Shown one piece after another: positions 6,703-11,053 of a stretch of DNA of 11,053 bases. Position 1 is the first letter of the stretch. Each line of letters opens with the position of its first letter. Source of the DNA: Amylibacter sp. Its GTDB lineage: Bacteria > Pseudomonadota > Alphaproteobacteria > Rhodobacterales > Rhodobacteraceae. The position numbers and the translations under genes are program-made. The stretch lies in NCBI GenBank assembly GCA_027083485.1, contig JALWOO010000801.1, forward strand, positions 1 to 11,053. Reading direction: 5' to 3'. The notes beneath the pieces were generated by a model. That model was not told the origin of the DNA, searched no databases, and worked only from the letters and a program-made list of their open reading frames with translations.

Positions 6703-7289
6703 GTGTGGATATTCAGGCAACCAATGCAACCGATCTGGCCATCGGCACCGCCCTGCGCGCCCTGCGCGAGGCGCGTGGAATGACAGCGCGCCAACTGGCT
6801 CTTGATGCGGATGTGTCGCCGGCCATGGTCAGCCGCATTGAAAACGGGCAGGTGTCGCCGTCGATTTCCACGCTGTCGGCGCTCAGCGCGGCGCTGGAGG
6901 TGCCGCTGGTCAGCCTGTTTCGGGATACGGCATCGGGGCATTCGGATTTCACCCATGTAAAGCAGGGCGAAGGCCTGAAATCCACCCGCTTGATCGAAGG
7001 CCACAGCCACGAGTTTACCAATCTGGCCCTGCACGCGCGCCGCGATTTGCGGTTCGAGGCCCATATGGTGACCTTGCTGCGCCAGAGCGGCAAACCCCCG
7101 AGCTATGTGGGCCACGGGGTGCTGTTCATCCATTTGAAACAGGGGGAGGGGCGCTATCGCTATGGCCAGCACGAGGTGGTGTTAAAGGAAGGCGACAGCC
7201 TGAGCCTTGATGCGGAACTCAGCCATGGATTTGTAGAAGTAATCAGCGACAAGCTGGTGTTTTTAAGCGTACAGGCGGCACAGAGATGA
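6699..7289 (+). CDS. XRE-family regulator with C-terminal cupin sensor domain (catabolic operon)
   Basis: This 196-residue protein has an N-terminal helix-turn-helix at about 14-73, including RQLALDADVSPAMVSRIENG with the recognition helix near 40-49. A cupin-like beta barrel at about 118-192 contains VGHGVLFIHLKQGEG and LKEGDSLSL. Such XRE-cupin proteins sense a small molecule and usually control the genes around them. I chose the ATG at 6699 because it overlaps the dioxygenase stop (ATGA) and follows AAGGAGGG at 6685-6692. An in-frame ATG at 6636 would add 21 residues encoded inside the dioxygenase gene. The gene lies inside the operon, coupled on both sides, so the regulator would be made together with the enzymes. 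That would suit feedback control by substrate or intermediate. Likely targets are the gaps before 440 and 3892. Confidence 0.9.
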   Translation: MSVDIQATNATDLAIGTALRALREARGMTARQLALDADVSPAMVSRIENGQVSPSISTLSALSAALEVPLVSLFRDTASGHSDFTHVKQGEGLKSTRLIEGHSHEFTNLALHARRDLRFEAHMVTLLRQSGKPPSYVGHGVLFIHLKQGEGRYRYGQHEVVLKEGDSLSLDAELSHGFVEVISDKLVFLSVQAAQR

Positions 7290-8359
7290 ACAAAACGGAT
7301 ATTGAAAAAGGCGCGCATAATCTGCTGGTGAATTGCGCTGAATTGCAACCGGACGAAAGCCTGCTGATCCTGTGTGAGGATCCGGCGCTGGGCTGGTATG
7401 ATGCGGCGGCTCCGCAGGCAATCGCGGGGTATGCGCGCGCCATGGGGATAGAGCCGACGCTCATGGCCGTTGGTTGCCCGCAGAATGAACCGGATCCCGC
7501 CATCGGAGCGGCCATAAACGCTCATGACTGCACGCGCTATTTTGCCCGTCTGGGCGATCAGCGCCGGCTGGCTGACCTGCCCGAGGGCAAGCGCAGTGTC
7601 ATGTGTTACATTCGCGATATCGGGATGTTGGCCTCGCCTGCCGGAACGCTGCCTTATGGGGCGTTCAAGGATTTGAAACGGGCTGTGGATCAGGTGCTGG
7701 TCACAGCAAGCCAGATCAGCATCGTTTGCCCGCTTGGCACGCAATACAGCGGTCAGGCCAGCCAGCAAAACCGCAAGGCCCGTGTGGATGTATCGGTGCG
7801 CCGCTTTCCTTTGGGGGTGCATATGCCGATCTGCGCCAGCCGGTTTTCCGGCCGTGTGGCCCTGTCCGAATACCTGACGCCCACAGGATCAAAATGCTAT
7901 GACCCGCCCAGTGTCCCGCTGGACGGCGTAAGCTTTGCCCAGGTGCGACAGGGGCGGATTGTCGGCTTTCTGGGGCAGCCGGATCAGGTGGAAAAAATTG
8001 AACGTCATTACGATATGGTGGCGGTTAAATTCGGGATTGATCGGGATGTGGTGCATTCATGGCATGGCGGCATTCACCCGGGTGTGAGCTATGCTTTTGC
8101 CGCAAGCGAAGATGCGGATCGCTGGTCGAACACGGTGTTTATCAATCCACGGGTTTTGCATTTCCACACCTGCGGGGCCTATGCGCCGGCTGAAATCAGC
8201 TGGATGATTTTTGATGCGACGGTATTACTGGATGGCGCGGCTTTGTGGCAGGATGGACAATTGCAGCCACGGACCTTTGGCCCGATAAGGGATGTGCTCG
8301 AAAACTGGCCGGAACTGGCCCCATATTTTAGCGAACCGGCGCAAGAAATAGGTCTGTAG
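7286..8359 (+). CDS. M29 aminopeptidase / 2,5-dihydroxypyridine dioxygenase (NicX)-superfamily metalloprotein
   Basis: This 357-residue protein would probably be auto-named leucyl aminopeptidase (M29). The length is closer to NicX, the 2,5-dihydroxypyridine 5,6-dioxygenase of nicotinate degradation (about 350), than to true M29 peptidases (about 410). Recognisable parts are the N-terminal Rossmann-like half and a C-terminal metal-site half. His residues cluster in HSWHGGIHPG (257-266) and LHFHTCG (291-297), followed by SWMIFDATVLLDG (305-317). In canonical relatives the last block carries a His-x-Asp metal pair. Here the equivalent seems to be Ser-Trp-Met, so the metal site may be rearranged. 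The ATG overlaps the regulator stop (ATGA). A ring-opening or hydrolytic role in breakdown of a nitrogen heterocycle is inferred from family and context. Peptidase activity is less likely. Confidence 0.7.
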   Translation: MNKTDIEKGAHNLLVNCAELQPDESLLILCEDPALGWYDAAAPQAIAGYARAMGIEPTLMAVGCPQNEPDPAIGAAINAHDCTRYFARLGDQRRLADLPEGKRSVMCYIRDIGMLASPAGTLPYGAFKDLKRAVDQVLVTASQISIVCPLGTQYSGQASQQNRKARVDVSVRRFPLGVHMPICASRFSGRVALSEYLTPTGSKCYDPPSVPLDGVSFAQVRQGRIVGFLGQPDQVEKIERHYDMVAVKFGIDRDVVHSWHGGIHPGVSYAFAASEDADRWSNTVFINPRVLHFHTCGAYAPAEISWMIFDATVLLDGAALWQDGQLQPRTFGPIRDVLENWPELAPYFSEPAQEIGL

Positions 8360-8399
8360 ATCAGGAAACGCCCTGTTTGTGTCGTAAATGGACTAGATT

Positions 8400-8438
8400 C
8401 GTGAAATATTACGTGAAATTTTCATGTTATATTTCACG
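8400..8438 (+). promoter_or_regulatory. operator array of CGTGAAAT half-sites upstream of the second XRE gene
   Basis: CGTGAAATAT at 8400-8409 and ATATTTCACG at 8429-8438 form a perfect 10-bp inverted repeat. Inside it, a second CGTGAAAT (8412-8419) pairs with ATTTTCATG (8418-8426) as a near-perfect 15-bp palindrome with one mismatch. Direct copies start 12 bp apart. The array ends at the GAGG ribosome site of the XRE gene at 8447. It is almost certainly a binding site, most simply for autoregulation by that XRE-cupin protein. A -10-like TATTAC at 8407-8412 lies within it, which would let bound protein block transcription, but no good -35 box is visible. Confidence 0.75.
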
Positions 8439-8446
8439 AGGATGCT

Positions 8447-9019
8447 ATGGCCAAAGACACAACCCCGAAATCCGCTTCCCTTGGGGCCGACCTGCGCTCT
8501 TTGCGTAAATCGCGCGGGATGACCTTGCAGGAACTGGCGAAACGCACCGGCTGGTCCGTTGGCTGGATTTCGCAGGTGGAACGGGATATTTCCCACCCCT
8601 CGATCGAAGACCTGAAAGGTCTGGCACAGGCGCTGGATGTGCCTTTGTCGCTGTTTTTCGGTGAAACACCGGCGGTGCCAGAAGAAGAGGGCTACGTCGT
8701 GCGCGCCGATGCGCGCCGCCGGATCGGTTCGCGCGAGGACGGGTTGACCGAAGAATTGCTCTCCCCTGATCTGACCGATGATTTCGAGGTGTTCCAGTCC
8801 ACCTTTGCCCCCCGTTCCAAACGCGTGCATTTCACTCGCCGTGCCACGCAGGAGGTTGGCTATCTGGTGTCCGGCCAGTTGCGCCTCTGGGTCGGGGCGC
8901 GCGAGTTCGATCTGAACCCCGGCGACAGTTTTCGTATTCGCAACGAGGGCTATCGCTGGGAAAACCCCCATGATGTGGCAGCGGTGGTGATCTGGGTGAT
9001 CGCCCCGCCGGTATATTGA
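8447..9019 (+). CDS. XRE-family regulator with C-terminal cupin domain (second operon)
   Basis: This 190-residue protein has an N-terminal helix-turn-helix (about 12-72, with LQELAKRTGWSVGWISQVER) and a C-terminal cupin_2 domain (about 115-186) with VGYLVSGQLRLWVG and LNPGDSFRI. The layout is that of PuuR-like XRE-cupin regulators, common in alphaproteobacteria beside amine and betaine catabolic genes. The ATG at 8447 has GAGG 5 nt upstream; an ATG at 8442 is out of frame. A dense operator array directly precedes it. It begins a separate transcription unit, 87 nt after the NicX-like gene, and leads into the GFA and flavoprotein genes, which it probably controls. It is not a close copy of the XRE-cupin protein at 6699. 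The ligand is unknown. Confidence 0.93.
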   Translation: MAKDTTPKSASLGADLRSLRKSRGMTLQELAKRTGWSVGWISQVERDISHPSIEDLKGLAQALDVPLSLFFGETPAVPEEEGYVVRADARRRIGSREDGLTEELLSPDLTDDFEVFQSTFAPRSKRVHFTRRATQEVGYLVSGQLRLWVGAREFDLNPGDSFRIRNEGYRWENPHDVAAVVIWVIAPPVY

Positions 9020-9029
9020 GGAGAGTAAG

Positions 9030-9413
9030 ATGCACAAAGGTTCCTGCCTGTGTGGTGCCGTACAGTTTGAATTGCACGGGGATTTGCGCCCCTCCGTCGC
9101 CTGCCATTGCAGCCAGTGCCGCAAAACCAGCGGGCATTACTGGTCGGCGACGCAGGTATCCAACGACAAGCTGGTCCTGACCCGTGACGATGGCCTGAAA
9201 TGGTTCCGGTCATCGGATACCACACGGCGCGGATTTTGTAGGCAATGCGGAGCTTCCCTGTTTTGGGAAGTAGACGGCACCGGGGAAACCTCGGTCGGGA
9301 CCGGCACGCTGGACGGGGCAACCGGATTGCAAACAGAAAGACACATATTTGTGGCGGATATGGGCGATTATTACACGATCGCTGATGGTTGCCCGCAATT
9401 GGATAAATGGTAA
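9030..9413 (+). CDS. GFA-family (glutathione-dependent formaldehyde-activating-like) zinc protein
   Basis: This 127-residue protein has the full set of GFA-family zinc cysteines: Cys6 and Cys8 (CLC), Cys25, Cys27 and Cys30 (CHCSQC), and Cys70 and Cys73 (CRQC). Length is normal. The founding member was reported to speed formation of S-hydroxymethylglutathione from formaldehyde and glutathione, though that activity is disputed and most homologues are unassigned. GAGGAG overlaps the XRE stop and serves as its ribosome site. The next gene follows after 9 nt. Lying directly before an N-methyl-amine dehydrogenase-like gene, it could help handle formaldehyde released by demethylation. This is inference from context. 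The family call is firm. Confidence 0.92.
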   Translation: MHKGSCLCGAVQFELHGDLRPSVACHCSQCRKTSGHYWSATQVSNDKLVLTRDDGLKWFRSSDTTRRGFCRQCGASLFWEVDGTGETSVGTGTLDGATGLQTERHIFVADMGDYYTIADGCPQLDKW

Positions 9414-9422
9414 GGAGCGGAT

Positions 9423-11053
9423 ATGGTTGATTTTCCGACGACGGCCCGTGTTGTTATCATTGGCGGCGGTGTTATCGGCTGCTCGGTGGCTTATCATCTG
9501 GCGAAACTCGGCTGGCAAGATGTGGTTTTGCTGGAACGCAAACAGCTGACAAGCGGCACCACATGGCATGCGGCGGGGTTGATCGGCCAGTTGCGCGCCA
9601 GCGCCAATATGACCAAGCTGGCGAAATACAGCCGTGATCTTTATGCGGGGCTGGAGGCGGAAACAGGGCTGGCTACAGGGCTGAAAACCTGCGGTTCGAT
9701 CACCGTGGCCCTGAGCGAAAACCGGCGCGAGGAAATCCTGCGTCAGGCCAGCATGGCGCGGGTCTTTGGTGTCGAGGTCGAGGAGATTTCCCCGACCGAG
9801 GTCAAGGCCCGCTATGAGCATCTGAACGTGTCGGACGTTTTGGCGGGGGTCTATATCCCCAGCGACGGGCAGGGTGATCCGGCCAATATCGCGCTGGCCA
9901 TGGCCAAGGGCGCGCGCAACAGGGGCGCACGGGTGCTGGAACAGGTCAAGGTTACCGGCATAGCCCGCAAAGGGCGGCGCGTTACCGGTGTGGACTGGCA
10001 GCGCGGCGATGAAACCGGCCACATCAGCGCCGACATGGTGGTGAATTGCGCCGGCATGTGGGGCCATGAGGTCGGCCGCATGGCCGGTGTGAATGTGCCG
10101 CTGCATGCCTGCGAACATTTCTATATCGTCACCGAACCGATCAAGGGCCTGCGCGATTTGCCTGTGCTGCGGGTGCCCGATGAATGCGCCTATTACAAAG
10201 AGGACGCGGGAAAATTCCTGCTCGGGGCCTTTGAGCCCGATGCCAAACCCTGGGGCATGGAGGGCATCCCCGACAGCTTCGAATTTGACCAGCTTCCCGA
10301 GGATTTCGACCATTTCGAACCCATTCTGGAAGCCGCCTGCAACCGCATGCCGCTGCTGGCCGAGGCGGGGATCCACACGTTTTTCAATGGGCCGGAGAGC
10401 TTTACCCCCGATGATGCCTATCACCTTGGTCTTGCCCCCGAGATGGACAACGTCTGGGTTGCCGCCGGTTTCAATTCCATCGGCATCCAGTCGGCAGGCG
10501 GGGCGGGCATGGCGCTGGCCGCATGGATGGACAGTGGCGAAAAGCCCTTTGATCTGGGCGATGTGGACATCAGCCGGATGCAGCCGTTTCAAGGCAACAA
10601 GCGCTATTTGTTCGAGCGGTCCAAAGAAACGCTGGGGTTGCTTTATGCGGACCATTTCCCGTTCCGCCAAAAGGCCACGGCGCGGGGCATCCGGCGCACG
10701 CCTTTTCATGCGCATCTGCTGGAACAGGGCGCGGTGATGGGCGAAGCTGCCGGCTGGGAGCGCGCCAACTGGTTTGCCAATCCGGGGCAGGAACGCGAAT
10801 ACCGCTATAGCTGGCAACGCCAGAACTGGTTTGACAACGCAGCCGCCGAACATCGGGCCATTCGCGAAAATGTCGGCATGTATGACATGACTTCCTTTGG
10901 CAAGATACGGGTCGAGGGCCGCGACGCCGAAGCATTCATGAACCACATCGGCGGCGGGGATTACGCCTGTCCTGTCGGTAAAATCGTTTACCCCCAGTTC
11001 CTGAACCACAGCGGCGGGGTCGAGGCCGATGTGACCGTGACCCGCCTGTCGGA
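9423..11053 (+). CDS. FAD-dependent dimethylglycine/sarcosine dehydrogenase-like oxidoreductase with GcvT domain, 3' truncated
   Basis: The frame is open from ATG 9423 to the right edge, giving 543 codons. An AAGGAG site overlapping the GFA stop precedes the start. The N terminus is a dinucleotide-binding fold (VVIIGGGVIGCSVAYHL, GxGxxG at 14-19). SGTTWHAAG (44-52) follows, where His49 matches the histidine that carries covalent FAD in dimethylglycine and sarcosine dehydrogenases. GFNSIGIQSAGGAGMALAAW closes the oxidase domain. Residues from about 470 (ENVGMYDMTSFGKIRVEG) begin the GcvT-like folate-binding domain, which normally passes the removed methyl group to tetrahydrofolate. Full-length relatives have about 800-850 residues, so roughly a third is missing. 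Likely role: oxidative removal of an N-methyl group from an amino-acid-like amine in the cytoplasm. The exact substrate is unknown. Confidence 0.92.
   Translation, partial: MVDFPTTARVVIIGGGVIGCSVAYHLAKLGWQDVVLLERKQLTSGTTWHAAGLIGQLRASANMTKLAKYSRDLYAGLEAETGLATGLKTCGSITVALSENRREEILRQASMARVFGVEVEEISPTEVKARYEHLNVSDVLAGVYIPSDGQGDPANIALAMAKGARNRGARVLEQVKVTGIARKGRRVTGVDWQRGDETGHISADMVVNCAGMWGHEVGRMAGVNVPLHACEHFYIVTEPIKGLRDLPVLRVPDECAYYKEDAGKFLLGAFEPDAKPWGMEGIPDSFEFDQLPEDFDHFEPILEAACNRMPLLAEAGIHTFFNGPESFTPDDAYHLGLAPEMDNVWVAAGFNSIGIQSAGGAGMALAAWMDSGEKPFDLGDVDISRMQPFQGNKRYLFERSKETLGLLYADHFPFRQKATARGIRRTPFHAHLLEQGAVMGEAAGWERANWFANPGQEREYRYSWQRQNWFDNAAAEHRAIRENVGMYDMTSFGKIRVEGRDAEAFMNHIGGGDYACPVGKIVYPQFLNHSGGVEADVTVTRLS

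Noticed and set aside
7286..8359. Straight annotation as leucyl aminopeptidase
   Set aside because: The length and operon context fit the NicX-like branch better, and the usual M29 metal ligands are not evident, so a peptidase name would overstate what can be seen.
8362..8380. Possible terminator after the NicX-like gene (CAGG, 6-nt loop, CCTG, then TTTGT)
   Set aside because: The stem is only 4 bp and the T-run is interrupted. It is too weak to call, although an operon end here is plausible.
9210..11009. 599-codon open frame on the minus strand
   Set aside because: It is antisense to a clear flavoprotein with FAD-binding and GcvT motifs on the + strand. The translation is rich in His, Arg, Gly and Ala with no recognisable domain, as expected for a shadow frame in GC-rich DNA.

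Overview
The window looks like accessory catabolic DNA from a GC-rich alphaproteobacterium, most likely a marine Rhodobacterales (roseobacter-type) bacterium. The basis is the codon style, the gene families and the tightly overlapping same-strand operons. This is a judgement from sequence character, since no search could be run. Every gene I support is on the + strand. No gene-free stretch exceeds 90 bases, and I see no RNA genes, mobile elements or CRISPR.

Layout. (1) Bases 1-369 are the C-terminal part of a TesA-like SGNH esterase. (2) Bases 440-3804 are a complete polar-amino-acid-type (PAAT) ABC uptake system in the order ATPase, permease 1, periplasmic binding protein, permease 2, with a strong mRNA hairpin between the binding protein and permease 2. 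(3) Bases 3892-8359 are six genes joined by overlaps or 3-nt gaps: a three-histidine-box membrane desaturase/hydroxylase, a Rieske ferredoxin, an AhpD/carboxymuconolactone-decarboxylase-like protein, a 2-oxoglutarate/Fe(II) dioxygenase, an XRE-cupin regulator, and a protein of the M29 aminopeptidase / 2,5-dihydroxypyridine dioxygenase (NicX) superfamily. (4) Bases 8400-8438 are a multi-half-site operator. It precedes a second operon of an XRE-cupin regulator, a GFA-family zinc protein, and a dimethylglycine-dehydrogenase-like flavoprotein that runs off the right edge.

How it may work together. The transporter plus the six-gene block reads as an import-and-degrade system for a small carboxylated nitrogen compound. 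It has several oxygen-activating metalloproteins: a membrane di-iron enzyme fed by its own Rieske ferredoxin, a 2OG oxygenase, and a possible ring-cleaving NicX relative. This fits an N-heterocycle or N-methylated betaine. My best hypothesis is a pyridinium carboxylate such as homarine (N-methylpicolinate). From memory, a homarine operon of five enzymes plus one regulator (homABCDER) has been reported in marine bacteria. The gene count here matches, but I cannot confirm that the gene families match. The next operon (N-methyl-amine flavin dehydrogenase plus GFA protein) would suit demethylation and one-carbon handling, and may or may not act in the same pathway.
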